A DNA stretch of 64,000 nucleotides from an uncultured Lachnospiraceae bacterium (GCA_910587045.1 CAJULG010000009.1:44345-108344), one strand, 5' to 3'; positions 1-9,838 are shown, counted from the first letter of the stretch. Notes: generated from the sequence alone by a model not told the origin. Program-made: numbers and translations.

Positions 1-353
1 TGAATCCAGTGCCGGGGCAGCCGATGCCGGGTATGAATCCAGTGCCGGGGCAGCCGATGCCGGGTATGAATCCAGTGCCGGGGCAGCCAATGCCGGGTAT
101 GAATCCAGTGCCGGTGCAACCGATGCCGGGTATGAATCCAGTGCCGGGACAGCCGATGCCGGGCGTGAATCCAGTGCCGGTGCAACCGATGCCGGGCGTG
201 AACCCAGTGCCGGGACAGCCGATGCCGGGCGTGAACCCAGTGCCGGGGCAGCCAATGCCGGGTATGAATCCAGTGCCAGAACAGCCGGTGCAACAGATTA
301 CGGAGCAGTTAATGCAGCCAGGAGTTTCAGCACCACCATCAGATCTGCAATAA
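1..353 (+). CDS. Repeat-rich protein, 3' end only (5' end outside window)
   Basis: Only the last 116 codons are visible; the reading frame is open to the window edge, so the true start lies upstream. The visible protein is built from about eight 11-residue units (consensus MNPVPGQPMPG, with G/V and M/V swaps) followed by a short Gln-rich tail ending SDLQ. No transmembrane segment or catalytic motif lies in this part. The next gene starts 35 bp downstream with its own ribosome binding site, so the two are probably co-transcribed with the MoxR/VWA operon. Pro/Met/Gln-rich repeats like these usually form extended, surface-exposed or linker regions; the function cannot be named from this fragment. 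Confidence 0.7.
   Translation, partial: NPVPGQPMPGMNPVPGQPMPGMNPVPGQPMPGMNPVPVQPMPGMNPVPGQPMPGVNPVPVQPMPGVNPVPGQPMPGVNPVPGQPMPGMNPVPEQPVQQITEQLMQPGVSAPPSDLQ
3..281 (+). repeat. 33-bp tandem coding repeats (about 8 units)
   Basis: The period is exactly 33 bp: the AATCCAGTG core recurs at 3, 36, 69, 102, 135, 168, 201, 234 and 267. Units differ by a few substitutions but stay in frame, so each encodes 11 residues. The array runs to the window edge and probably extends upstream. Confidence 0.9.
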
Positions 354-388
354 ACCATGGTGGAGGATATAGATAAGGAGGGTATTCC

Positions 389-2017
389 ATGAGCCAGATT
401 GATTCAAAGATTATAAGTTTTATCAAGCGGGTACGAAGACGGATTACAGAGCAGAAGGTTCTTCAGTTTGGAACCTTCGGAGTGATCAGCGGCTTTGGAC
501 TTGCTGTGCTCTTTTCCATAATTGCACTCTTTGTTCCATGGTATTATGCACCATTGTTTGCTCTGATCTCCGCAGGGGTCGGGTTGGTATCGGGAATCAT
601 TGCAGGAGTTGTAAAGCGTCCGGATATGAAGGAAGCTGCCCTGCGTCTGGATTCTCATGGCTTTCAGGAACGTCTGATCACCTCTTATGAACTGGTGGGA
701 AAAGAGGATCCGGTAAGTGCCATGCAGAAGCAGGATACATTCCGCCGTTTGGACAGCTTTCAGATCCGCAGGACGTTTCCGCTTAAGATCCGCTGGCAGC
801 AGCTTACCGCAATGTTTGTATTAGCAGCCATGTTTACGATCGTTACCTTTATTCCGACTGCTGCAAAGGACCGGGCAGATGAATATCACGAAATTGCCCA
901 ACAGGTAGGAGAAGAGGTAAAGCAGATTGAGGAAAGCATTGAACATATTGAGAAGATGGAGGAACTGACTGCGGCGGAAAAGGAAAGTATGATTTCCACG
1001 TTAGAAGATGCCATTCGAGAATTGGAGGATGTGCAGGATTCGGAAGAATTATCCCGGACAAATGAGCGGATTTCCGTTAAAATGACACAGGAATCGAAAC
1101 AGACAGAGCTTCGCAGTGTACGGGAAGAATTGCAGACGCTTGCAGATGTTTTCTCCGGGGATAAGAAATCTGAACTTCAGCAGATGGCTGAGGACCTGAA
1201 CGATCTGCAGCAGGATCTGCAGAATCTGAGTGATAATACCAGCCAGTCAGATCGTCAGGCGATTGCCAATGAATTGCAGAGGCTGGGACAGATGACAGGG
1301 AATCAGACAATGCAGGATGCAGCAACCGGCATTATGAATAATACATTTGGACAACAGCAGCTTCAAAGTCTGCAGCAGACTGTGGCCAATGAGAATCAGA
1401 ATGCCCAGAACATGCAGAATCCAAATCAGATGGCCAATAACAACCCGAATGGTCAGAATAATCCAAACGGTCAGAACAACCCGAACGGTCAGAATAATCC
1501 AAACGGTCAGAACAATCCGAACGGTCAGAATAATCCAAACGGTCAGAACAACCCGAACGGTCAGAATAATCCAAACGGTCAGAACAACCCGAACGGTCAG
1601 AATGATCCAAACGGTCAGAACAACCCGAATGATCAGAATGATCCGAATGGAGGAGGAAACGGTCAGAACAATACCAATGGACAGGGACAGAACGGACAGG
1701 GACAGAATGGACAGGGTGGAACCGGATATGATACGGGAACCAATGTAGGTACACAGCAGAACACGAATCAGGACGGACAGATGATCACGATCCCGGATCG
1801 GGAGACGCAGGATAATGACAGTCTGGTGAATAAGATGAATGCCAACGGTAATGGCGTTACACAAAAGGGCGGAGAGGCATGGTCCGGTACTTCGGTTAAT
1901 TATCAGCAGGTAGTGGGAGATTACTCACAAAATGCCTATACCAAGGTAGAGAGCTCCAATTATCCGAGTGGAGTTCAGGATATTGTAAAATCATATTTTC
2001 AGGAAATTAATAAATAG
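389..2017 (+). CDS. Membrane protein with coiled coil and NPNGQN repeats, Bat-like operon
   Basis: A 542-residue protein starting at ATG 389 behind a good ribosome binding site (AAGGAGG near 375). Hydrophobic segments lie at about residues 24-47, 51-72 and 138-158, followed by a Glu/Gln-rich, probably coiled-coil stretch (about 165-310). Residues about 352-423 are twelve hexapeptides related to NPNGQN, then Gly/Asn/Gln-rich sequence, and a more ordinary C-terminus. I do not recognise a catalytic domain. A large multi-membrane protein with a long soluble region directly before MoxR, DUF58 and VWA genes resembles the DUF4175-type member of Bat-like operons; that family link is inference from context. 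Confidence 0.75.
   Translation: MSQIDSKIISFIKRVRRRITEQKVLQFGTFGVISGFGLAVLFSIIALFVPWYYAPLFALISAGVGLVSGIIAGVVKRPDMKEAALRLDSHGFQERLITSYELVGKEDPVSAMQKQDTFRRLDSFQIRRTFPLKIRWQQLTAMFVLAAMFTIVTFIPTAAKDRADEYHEIAQQVGEEVKQIEESIEHIEKMEELTAAEKESMISTLEDAIRELEDVQDSEELSRTNERISVKMTQESKQTELRSVREELQTLADVFSGDKKSELQQMAEDLNDLQQDLQNLSDNTSQSDRQAIANELQRLGQMTGNQTMQDAATGIMNNTFGQQQLQSLQQTVANENQNAQNMQNPNQMANNNPNGQNNPNGQNNPNGQNNPNGQNNPNGQNNPNGQNNPNGQNNPNGQNNPNGQNDPNGQNNPNDQNDPNGGGNGQNNTNGQGQNGQGQNGQGGTGYDTGTNVGTQQNTNQDGQMITIPDRETQDNDSLVNKMNANGNGVTQKGGEAWSGTSVNYQQVVGDYSQNAYTKVESSNYPSGVQDIVKSYFQEINK
1442..1657 (+). repeat. 18-bp tandem coding repeats (12 units)
   Basis: Twelve 18-bp units encode NPNGQN or close variants. 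Two DNA versions alternate (one with CCAAAC, one with CCGAAC or CCCGAAT), so the real period is 36 bp over most of the array. The last three units carry Asn-to-Asp and Gly changes. The alternation suggests expansion by copying a two-unit block. Confidence 0.92.
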
Positions 2018-2031
2018 TAAGGAGAAGGGTA

Positions 2032-3000
2032 ATGATTCAGAATGAACAGGAATTGCAGCAGATCATTCAACAGGTACTGCGTTGCGAGGAAGAGATCGGA
2101 AAAACAATTATCGGACAGAAATCAATCATACGGCAGATGATAATCGCCATTTTAACAGATGGAAATGTGTTGTTAGAGGGTGTTCCAGGTGTCGGTAAGA
2201 CCCAGATGGTAAAGGCAATTTCCAGAAGTATGAGTCTGGCATTTTCCAGGATTCAGTTTACTCCGGATCTGATGCCGGCTGACGTTACCGGAACGAATCT
2301 GATCGTGAAGGAGGATGGCCAGAACAAGTTTCAGTTTGAGGCTGGGCCGATCTTTGCCAATATTGTATTGGCAGATGAGATTAACCGTGCAACACCCAAG
2401 ACACAATCTGCCCTTCTGGAAGCGATGCAGGAGAAGACGGTTACCGTCGGCAAGCAGACCTATCTGATGCCGAAGCCTTTTATGGTACTGGCAACCCAGA
2501 ATCCCATTGAGAATGAAGGAACCTATCCATTGCCAGAGGCACAACTGGATCGTTTCCTGTTCAAACTGAATGTACGGTTTCCATCGAAAGAGGAATTAAA
2601 GGATATTGTAAATCTGACGGTGAATCAGAAGGAAGCAGTTATGACACCGGTTATGACCGGGGAGGATATCCTGCGGATCCGGCAGGTCATCTATGAGATG
2701 CCGATCGCAGATGCAGTTATGGATTATGCTATGAATCTGGTATATAATACCCATCCGGAACTGAAGGATGTGCCGGATATTACCAAGAAATATCTTTCCT
2801 ACGGGGCCAGTCCGCGTGCGGCACAGGCGATCATTAAGACTGCAAAGGCCAGAGCGTTGATGGAGAATCGTTTCAATGTATCTTTTGAGGATATCCAGTA
2901 TGTTGCCTTCCCGGTATTACGTCATCGTATTATCTGCAATTTTGAAGCCTTGTCCGACAATATGACGCCGGATAAGATCATTGCACAGTTGATTCAATAG
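2032..3000 (+). CDS. MoxR-family AAA+ ATPase
   Basis: A 322-residue AAA+ protein of the MoxR class, a chaperone-like ATPase that usually acts with VWA-domain partners. The Walker A motif GVPGVGKT lies near residue 50 and Walker B with LADEINRA near residue 112; the sensor-1 region (ATQNPIE) and the C-terminal lid are present. Length is normal for the family. It starts 14 bp after the previous stop behind GGAG and is followed 28 bp later by a DUF58 gene, the classical MoxR-DUF58-VWA order. Inferred role: ATP-driven remodelling of the downstream membrane VWA complex. Family assignment is secure; the target is unknown. Confidence 0.95.
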   Translation: MIQNEQELQQIIQQVLRCEEEIGKTIIGQKSIIRQMIIAILTDGNVLLEGVPGVGKTQMVKAISRSMSLAFSRIQFTPDLMPADVTGTNLIVKEDGQNKFQFEAGPIFANIVLADEINRATPKTQSALLEAMQEKTVTVGKQTYLMPKPFMVLATQNPIENEGTYPLPEAQLDRFLFKLNVRFPSKEELKDIVNLTVNQKEAVMTPVMTGEDILRIRQVIYEMPIADAVMDYAMNLVYNTHPELKDVPDITKKYLSYGASPRAAQAIIKTAKARALMENRFNVSFEDIQYVAFPVLRHRIICNFEALSDNMTPDKIIAQLIQ

Positions 3001-3028
3001 TGGAGCAGGGAAGAAGCGGAGATACGAA

Positions 3029-3910
3029 ATGAGTGAGAAGCTGTTTGATCAGGACTTTTTTACGAAACTGAATAGCCTTGCCATTGCCATGAATACCCGT
3101 ATGACTCACGGAATCGGGGGCGGCAGGAAATCCAATGCAAAAGGGACCTCCGTGGAATTTTCTGATTATCGGGAGTACATTCCGGGGGATGACATCCGCA
3201 GGATTGACTGGGGAGCCTATGGCCGGCTGGATAAGCTTTATATCAAGCGGTTTATGGAGGAGAAGGAGGGAATCTTTCAGATCTTTATTGATACCTCCAA
3301 TTCCATGAATTACGGAGAGCCGAAGAAGGCCCGGACTGCCTTGCAGCTGGCAGGCGCTCTTGCTTATCTGGTTCTGAATAATCTGGATCGGGTCTATATC
3401 AGTGAGATGCAGGAGAACACTCTGACCCAGGGAAAGGGACGGGCAGGAAAGCAGGCGTTTTCACAGATCATGCGGGAATTAGAAGCGATGGAATTTAACG
3501 GAGGCACCAATCTGAATCAGGCAATTCAGGCAAGACAGTATCAGGGAAGCGGTATATCCATTGTGATAAGTGATTTTCTGGATGAAAATGGTGTGGAAGA
3601 GGCTGTAAAATATCTGCGCTATAAAAAGCAGCAGGTCATTCTGATCCAGGTACTTGCAAGGCAGGAGGTAGAGATCGAAGGAGACGGTATGGTGAATCTG
3701 CTGGATATGGAAACCGGCGAAGAGGTTCGCCTTTCCCTGAACCGGGCCGCCATTGAGCAGTACAAGCGTGCATTGACAGCGTTGCAGGAACGCCTTCGTA
3801 CCCTGGCCAGACGGTATGAACTGACCTATATTCAGATGCTTGCAGACGAACCCCTGGAAAAGTTTCTCTATGACCATGTATGTAATCAGGGGATTATCAT
3901 TCATAAATAA
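3029..3910 (+). CDS. DUF58 domain protein with VWA-like fold
   Basis: A 293-residue soluble protein. The DUF58 signature is clear: a DYREYIPGDDIRRIDW block near residues 46-61, followed by a MIDAS-like DTSNS motif near residue 90 for metal-dependent ligand binding. No signal peptide or membrane segment is seen. Genes of this type almost always sit beside moxR, as here, and are thought to link the ATPase to membrane-bound VWA proteins. The start ATG 3029 has only a weak upstream purine run, so translation may depend on coupling to moxR. Confidence 0.93.
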   Translation: MSEKLFDQDFFTKLNSLAIAMNTRMTHGIGGGRKSNAKGTSVEFSDYREYIPGDDIRRIDWGAYGRLDKLYIKRFMEEKEGIFQIFIDTSNSMNYGEPKKARTALQLAGALAYLVLNNLDRVYISEMQENTLTQGKGRAGKQAFSQIMRELEAMEFNGGTNLNQAIQARQYQGSGISIVISDFLDENGVEEAVKYLRYKKQQVILIQVLARQEVEIEGDGMVNLLDMETGEEVRLSLNRAAIEQYKRALTALQERLRTLARRYELTYIQMLADEPLEKFLYDHVCNQGIIIHK

Positions 3911-3948
3911 AAACTCAGACAAGGAACAGAAAAACGTGGAGACAGATT

Positions 3949-5772
3949 ATGACAGTAAGTAATTGGTGGCCTCTCGCATTGCTGGTACTGATACCGGTCA
4001 TCATCCTGCTTTATATGCTAAAGCAGAAGGCGAAGGAGTATCCATTCTCCTCCAGCATGCTCTGGCGGGAAATATACAATAACATAGAAGCAACAAAGCC
4101 CTGGGAAAAACTGAAGAAGAATCTTTTGATGATTCTGCAGATAGTAACGGTTCTGTTATTAATATTTGCTTTGATGGCTCCGTATCTGAAGCGGGGAGGA
4201 AGACGGTTTGACAACGTCATACTTGTGATCGATACGTCTGCCAGTATGGGAATCCGCTATAATGAAGATCGGACCCGGCTGGAGGAAGCCATTGAGCGGG
4301 CATGTGATTATGTAGATACATTAAGCGAGACTGCGCAGGTAACCATTCTCACCTCTGATCAGGAAGCAGGAATTGTAAAAAGCAATGTAACGGATAAGTC
4401 AGATCTGCGGAAAGCGTTAAGAGAAATTCAGGGAACAGATTTAAAAGGAGATGCCGGCACTGCGGTCAGTGTCGTGCAATCCATGGCAAACCAGTGGGAA
4501 CAGTATGAGGCGGTCTTTCTCACGGATACGCCGGTGGAGCTGGGCAGTTTAGAGGCCCAGGTGATCAATCTGTACACGGATTATCAGAATCTTTCCATGG
4601 ATTATATCGGTTATGGAACCGAGTATGATGAAGCAGGCAATCCGTCCCTGACTGTTATCGGGAAGATCACCAATGGGACTGCTTCGGATGTGGTGACAGA
4701 TGTGAATCTTTACGGAGACGATACTCTGCTTATGGTACAGAGTGTCCAGGTACCGGCCGCCAGTTCTCAGTTCTTTTATTTTCAACAGGTGGATTTTAAC
4801 GGCAATGTCCTTATGGCAGAGATCAACAACAAGGATGATTTAGAAGCCGATAATCGTGCATACGCTGCCCGAAAGGGACAGGGGCAGGAGCGGGTGCTTC
4901 TGGTGACCAATGATAACATGTTTCTGGAAAAAGCGATCGTGAACGTCTCCTGGGTGGACTTATACAAGACCAATCAGCTTTCCGCTGTAGGAAAGGACGA
5001 GGAATTTGATCTGTATATCTTTGACGGCATGGTGCCGGATACTCTGCCGGAGGAGGGGAATATCATCTATATGAATCCTCCGCCGGGCAATGGTATTACA
5101 GTCAGTGGCTCCATTACCAGTGTGAATCTGGAATTTCTGGAAACAGAGATTACCCGTTATGTTTCCGGCTTTCATTTTGGCGTTTCTGCTGCAAGGGAAT
5201 TTGAGCGCCCTGTCTGGGCTGATAACTTTATCAGCAGCGGAAGCGGCTGTGTGGGTTATTTTGGCATTGATGGCCAACGCAGAGTTGCAGTGCTGGGCTT
5301 TGATCTTCACGATTCCGATCTGGCATTGCAGGCGGAATTTCCGATTCTTGTTTCCAATCTGATGGATTATATGATGGTAAGCGGAATGGTTTCAGAGGAT
5401 TACTATGAGACTGGTGATAAGATTGTGTTTAACGGTAATCTGAACGGTTCCGATATACGGATTCAGAATCCGGAGGGAATCGCAACAACACTGGCAGCAG
5501 CAGTAGAGACCAGCGCTTATACGGATACCGGACGGGCCGGCATCTATTCCGTATCTCAGACAGTGAATGAAGTAGAGAATACAGAGCATTTTGTTGTCCG
5601 TTTTCCGGTGGAGCAGGAATCCCATCAGAACGGAGAAAAGACAGAGGAGAATGAGACGGTAGGTGAGGATGATAAGAATCTGAGCGGCGGCAGGGATCTG
5701 CGGAATCTGATCATTATCCTGATCCTGATTGCTCTGGCTGTAGAATGGTTCGTATATGTACGTCAGCATTAG
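3949..5772 (+). CDS. BatA-like membrane protein with VWA domain
   Basis: A 607-residue membrane protein. The N-terminus matches the BatA/aerotolerance-type arrangement: a membrane segment at about 6-22, a cytoplasmic stretch containing the KEYPFSSS-type motif, and a second membrane segment at about 56-77. A VWA domain follows with an intact MIDAS motif DTSAS near residue 92. A third membrane segment (about 583-603) ends the protein, leaving most of it in one compartment. It lies 38 bp after the DUF58 gene. Known relatives are partners of MoxR ATPases in envelope stress or maturation; the precise role in Clostridia is not established. Confidence 0.9.
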   Translation: MTVSNWWPLALLVLIPVIILLYMLKQKAKEYPFSSSMLWREIYNNIEATKPWEKLKKNLLMILQIVTVLLLIFALMAPYLKRGGRRFDNVILVIDTSASMGIRYNEDRTRLEEAIERACDYVDTLSETAQVTILTSDQEAGIVKSNVTDKSDLRKALREIQGTDLKGDAGTAVSVVQSMANQWEQYEAVFLTDTPVELGSLEAQVINLYTDYQNLSMDYIGYGTEYDEAGNPSLTVIGKITNGTASDVVTDVNLYGDDTLLMVQSVQVPAASSQFFYFQQVDFNGNVLMAEINNKDDLEADNRAYAARKGQGQERVLLVTNDNMFLEKAIVNVSWVDLYKTNQLSAVGKDEEFDLYIFDGMVPDTLPEEGNIIYMNPPPGNGITVSGSITSVNLEFLETEITRYVSGFHFGVSAAREFERPVWADNFISSGSGCVGYFGIDGQRRVAVLGFDLHDSDLALQAEFPILVSNLMDYMMVSGMVSEDYYETGDKIVFNGNLNGSDIRIQNPEGIATTLAAAVETSAYTDTGRAGIYSVSQTVNEVENTEHFVVRFPVEQESHQNGEKTEENETVGEDDKNLSGGRDLRNLIIILILIALAVEWFVYVRQH

Positions 5773-5790
5773 ACATAAGTGGAGGAAGTC

Positions 5791-8712
5791 ATGAGTATAG
5801 AAATGAGTAATCCCTGGTGGCTGCTACTGATTCCGGTCGTGATTGCAGGTCTGATCCTGTCAGAGCGGTATATCCGGATGCAGAACAGGGGAAGGAAAAT
5901 AAAATATATTATCATGCGCGGTCTGATTGCACTCCTGCTGATTTTCTCTCTATGCGGGCTGAGCTTTAAGATTACCACAAAGAAGGTTACCACATTGTTT
6001 GTGGTTGATATGTCCGACAGTAATGAAAAGAATCTGGAGGATATAGATGCTTATATACGGAATGCGATCAATAGCATGCCGAAGAAGAATCAGGCAGGCG
6101 TTGTTGTCTTTGGTGATGATGTACTGGTGGATTCTTTTGTTACAGACCGGAAGATATTTTCTGAAATATCCTCTGCGCCTGTTACGACTGCTACCAATCT
6201 GGAAAAAGCGGTTTCCACAGCGTTAACGATCTTTCCGGATGATACTGCGAAACGACTGGTATTGATCACCGATGGTCTGGAAAACGCCGGAAGCGTTGAA
6301 AAGATGGCAGGCATGGTGACTACGCAGAATGTGGATGTGAAGGTGATCAAGCTGGAGCAGAACATGGGAGAGGAGGTCTATGTTAGTGATTTAGATCTGC
6401 CGGAGCATGTTCATATCGGAGATGAATTCAATGTAAAGGTTACCATTGAAAGCAATGTAGCGACCCAGGCGGTTGTCAGTCTGTATTCCGGAAGAACCCT
6501 GAAGGGGCAGTCTACAGTGAATCTGACCGCCGGACAGAATCAGTTTGTTTTCCGGGATGTGGGAGAAAGCAACGGTACCCAGGATTATCGTGTTATGGTA
6601 GAGCCGGTAAATGACACTATGAGCATGAATAACGAGTATTGTGCATTTACACAGGTGGAAACAGAACCGCGTATCCTGCTGATCGAGGGAACGCCGGATG
6701 AAGGAAGAGAGCTGGCAGCCATTCTGGAAGCCTGCGGCGTCCGGTATGACAGAATAACACCGACCGGCGTGCCGGAGGAAATGTCAGCCCTGGTACCTTA
6801 CAAGGCTGTGGTAATGGTAAATGTTCATGCCAGGGATCTGAGACAGGGTTTTCTGGATAATCTGGAAAGCTATGTACGGGACTATGCCGGCGGCTTGATC
6901 TGTACCGGCGGGGCGAACAGCTATGCCATGGGTGGTTATCAGGAAACCTCTCTGGAAACTGTACTGCCGGTGAACATGTTTCTGGAAGGAGAACGTCAGG
7001 TGCCAACCATGGCAATCGCCATGGTCATCGATCATTCCGGCAGTATGACGGAGGTTGCAGAGGGTGGTTCCAATGCCACCTGTCTGGATCTGGCGAAGGA
7101 GGCAGCATTAGAAGGGGTAAATAACCTTAGGGATACAGATGAGATCGGGGTTCTGGCCTTTGATGATACCTATAACTGGGTCGTTCCCATACAGCCGGCA
7201 ACGAATCGTACCGATGTAGGAAACGGAATCGCAACCATCAATGTGGGAGGCGGTACCAGCATTTATCCGGCGCTGGATGAGGCAGCAACCGGTCTGCAGG
7301 GATCGGATGCCCAGATCAAGCATATCATTCTGCTGACAGACGGCCAGGATTACTATGATCAGTATAACGATGTTGTCAATAAGATCAATGACAGCGGTAT
7401 TACCCTGTCTACCGTTGCAGTGGGACCGGAATCAGATCAGCAGTTATTGCAGGATCTGGCCCAGCGGTGTGGCGGACGATTTTATTACACAGATATTAAC
7501 AGTGGTATACCAAAGATATTTGCACAGGAGATCATCCTGTCCGGTAAGAGTTATCTGGTGAACGAAGAATTTGTACCGGTTATCACAAGTAATTCTGAAC
7601 TCATTGAAGGCTTAATGGATGAAGGTGTTCCGACCCTGCTGGGATATATCGGTTCCTCTTCCAAGCCCCAGGCAACGGTTGTGTTGCGTTCGGAAAAGGG
7701 AGATCCGATCCTTTCTACCTGGCAGTATGGTCTGGGCAGGACCATAGCCTGGAACACGGATGCCAGCAATGAATGGACGGCAAACTGGGCAAATTGGAAT
7801 AACTATGTACAACTGTGGGATAATATGGTAAATTATGTGGTATCCAATACCAGTATCGGAGGCGACAGCTTAGAAGTAATACAGGAGGGTAGTTCTGCAG
7901 TCATTTCCTATACAACGGATCAATATGACAAGGATACTTCCGTAAAGGCAGTATGTACGGATGCAGAGGGAAATACCCAGGAGATTACTCTGGATCCGGT
8001 AGCGCCAGGCAGATATGAAGCCAATATGCCTATGGACGATATCGGTATTTATACGATCAGTCTCCAGAACCGTCGGGGCGAGGAGCTGCAAAGCAGTATG
8101 ATCACTGCGGCGGCCATGCAGTATTCACCGGAATACCGGTTTGATCTGGTCACGGATGGTCTGGACAGCTTTGTTGCCCAGGTGGAAGGGAAGTATATTA
8201 CCTATGATGATGATATATTTTCCGGCAGACTGGAAACGGTTCGGGCAAGAACTAGCCTGGTGGTTCCGTTTCTGATCGCTGCTGTTGTCTTATTTATGCT
8301 GGATATTCTGGCCAGACGAATGAACATGGATTATCTGGACTGGCTGATGGATATAATCCGTAAGAGAAAGACACAGAAAGCGCCTGTCCGGTCAGAACAT
8401 GACAGGACGGAGAAGCGTATGGAGGGAAAGACCACTGCCAGTTCAGATACAGTGGAGGAAGCAAAGGATAAGGGTCAGAAGAAAAGGACATTGAAAAGGA
8501 CTGACAGAACGACAGAGGCAGGTAAGGCGGAAGCCGGAATAGAGCCGGAACGGAATGCGGTGTCCGGGCAGGCCGGGGAAGAAACATCCGCCTCGAAGAG
8601 ACATAAGAAAACAAAGGTTAAAAAGAAGAAGGAAGGGAAAGGCCCTTCCACAGAGGAGCAGGGACTGGATATGGACGAACTGCTCCGGAAGAAAGAGGAT
8701 CGAAACTGGTGA
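5791..8712 (+). CDS. Large double-VWA membrane protein with glutamine-amidotransferase-like middle
   Basis: The 973-residue start at ATG 5791 is chosen because GGAGG lies 5 bp upstream; an in-frame GTG at 5779 lies within or before that site. Two N-terminal membrane segments (about 6-22 and 40-58) precede a first VWA domain with MIDAS DMSDS, a beta-rich stretch, a class I amidotransferase-like fold (about 290-385, from RILLIEGTPDEG), and a second VWA domain with DHSGS near residue 413. A C-terminal membrane segment (about 820-840) is followed by a very basic Lys/Arg-rich tail of about 120 residues that would face the cytoplasm. It closes the MoxR/VWA operon and is probably its main extracytoplasmic component. 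Confidence 0.88.
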   Translation: MSIEMSNPWWLLLIPVVIAGLILSERYIRMQNRGRKIKYIIMRGLIALLLIFSLCGLSFKITTKKVTTLFVVDMSDSNEKNLEDIDAYIRNAINSMPKKNQAGVVVFGDDVLVDSFVTDRKIFSEISSAPVTTATNLEKAVSTALTIFPDDTAKRLVLITDGLENAGSVEKMAGMVTTQNVDVKVIKLEQNMGEEVYVSDLDLPEHVHIGDEFNVKVTIESNVATQAVVSLYSGRTLKGQSTVNLTAGQNQFVFRDVGESNGTQDYRVMVEPVNDTMSMNNEYCAFTQVETEPRILLIEGTPDEGRELAAILEACGVRYDRITPTGVPEEMSALVPYKAVVMVNVHARDLRQGFLDNLESYVRDYAGGLICTGGANSYAMGGYQETSLETVLPVNMFLEGERQVPTMAIAMVIDHSGSMTEVAEGGSNATCLDLAKEAALEGVNNLRDTDEIGVLAFDDTYNWVVPIQPATNRTDVGNGIATINVGGGTSIYPALDEAATGLQGSDAQIKHIILLTDGQDYYDQYNDVVNKINDSGITLSTVAVGPESDQQLLQDLAQRCGGRFYYTDINSGIPKIFAQEIILSGKSYLVNEEFVPVITSNSELIEGLMDEGVPTLLGYIGSSSKPQATVVLRSEKGDPILSTWQYGLGRTIAWNTDASNEWTANWANWNNYVQLWDNMVNYVVSNTSIGGDSLEVIQEGSSAVISYTTDQYDKDTSVKAVCTDAEGNTQEITLDPVAPGRYEANMPMDDIGIYTISLQNRRGEELQSSMITAAAMQYSPEYRFDLVTDGLDSFVAQVEGKYITYDDDIFSGRLETVRARTSLVVPFLIAAVVLFMLDILARRMNMDYLDWLMDIIRKRKTQKAPVRSEHDRTEKRMEGKTTASSDTVEEAKDKGQKKRTLKRTDRTTEAGKAEAGIEPERNAVSGQAGEETSASKRHKKTKVKKKKEGKGPSTEEQGLDMDELLRKKEDRNW

Positions 8713-8794
8713 CCGGCCATTAGAGATCGCGTATTGAAAGAAAGCAAAATAAATAATGCACAAACAGAATGGTGCAGGAATAGAAGGTAGGAAG

Positions 8795-9838
8795 ATGGGA
8801 GAATTACTGAATGTATGGAATACATTTATGACATTGCCGGAGCGGATGCCGGTGTTCGTTTATGTATATCTGATTATGGGATTTGTACTGCTGATCAAGG
8901 GTGCAGATTATTTTGTTGACGGGGCTTCTGCAGTGGCAAGACTGTTACGGGTTCCTTCTGTTGTGATCGGTCTGACGATCGTTGCCATGGGAACCAGTGC
9001 GCCGGAGGCGGCGGTCAGTATAACAGCCGGAATGAGTGGCAGCAATGAGATTGCGATCAGCAATGTCATTGGTTCGAATATCTTTAATCTGCTGATGGTG
9101 ATCGGAGTCTGTGCCGCGATTCGTGCCTTTGCGACCGATATGGAGATATTGCAGCGGGATATGCCGGTGAATATTGCCGCCGGTATCGTTCTGTTGCTGT
9201 TTTTACTGGATGGACAGATCAACCGGCTGGAAGGTGTGTTCCTGCTGGTGGTGCTGATCATTTATCTGATCGTGGTCGTACGTTCTGCGCTGAAAAGCCG
9301 GAGCGGAAAGGAAGAGTCCGTAAAGGCTCCGGAACAGGAGAACAGTCCGGAGGATGCTGGGAAAAAGCTGTCCATCCCTTTCATAATCCTGTATATTCTA
9401 GGGGGACTGCTTGCGATCATCTGGGGCGGTGATCTGGTTGTGGACAACGCACAGCGGATTGCCCTGTCCTTTGGTATGAGTCCGATGCTGGTAGGACTGA
9501 CGATCGTTGCACTGGGAACCTCACTTCCGGAACTGGTGACATCCATCGTTGCATCCAGAAAGGGAGAAAGCGGCCTGGCGCTTGGCAATGCGGTTGGCTC
9601 CTGCCTGTTTAATATTCTGTTCATTCTGGGCTTATCTTCCCTGCTTTCACCAATTACAATGACCGGAGGCAGTGTAACGGAAAGTATCACAGACACCGGG
9701 ATCCTGATCGGTATTTCCATATTAATGCTGATCTTCAGTGCAACCGGAAAGCGGGTCTCACGCACCGAAGGCGTGATCTATGTCTGTCTGTACGCTGCTT
9801 ATATGGCTTTTGCCATATTGCGCTGTTATGTATTCTGA
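8795..9838 (+). CDS. Calcium/sodium exchanger, CaCA family (YrbG-like)
   Basis: A polytopic membrane protein with two inverted halves. Each half carries the CaCA alpha-repeat: VIGLTIVAMGTSAPE in the first and LVGLTIVALGTSLPE in the second, the Glu being the ion-binding residue. A charged loop near residues 180-200 separates the halves. The family exchanges Na+ or H+ for Ca2+ across the membrane. I prefer ATG 8795, preceded by AGGTAGGAAG; an in-frame ATG at 8756 has no upstream ribosome binding site and would add 13 polar residues. Its link to the preceding VWA operon (82 bp gap, no clear terminator) is uncertain. Confidence 0.93.
   Translation: MGELLNVWNTFMTLPERMPVFVYVYLIMGFVLLIKGADYFVDGASAVARLLRVPSVVIGLTIVAMGTSAPEAAVSITAGMSGSNEIAISNVIGSNIFNLLMVIGVCAAIRAFATDMEILQRDMPVNIAAGIVLLLFLLDGQINRLEGVFLLVVLIIYLIVVVRSALKSRSGKEESVKAPEQENSPEDAGKKLSIPFIILYILGGLLAIIWGGDLVVDNAQRIALSFGMSPMLVGLTIVALGTSLPELVTSIVASRKGESGLALGNAVGSCLFNILFILGLSSLLSPITMTGGSVTESITDTGILIGISILMLIFSATGKRVSRTEGVIYVCLYAAYMAFAILRCYVF

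Noticed and set aside
1442..1657. Regular short repeats that look like a CRISPR array
   Set aside because: Units are contiguous with no unique spacers and encode an in-frame hexapeptide.
1247..1864. Long open frames on the minus strand and in a second + frame across the NPNGQN repeats
   Set aside because: A repeat whose period is a multiple of three has no stops in other frames if one unit has none; there are no ribosome binding sites and the encoded sequences are simple repeats.
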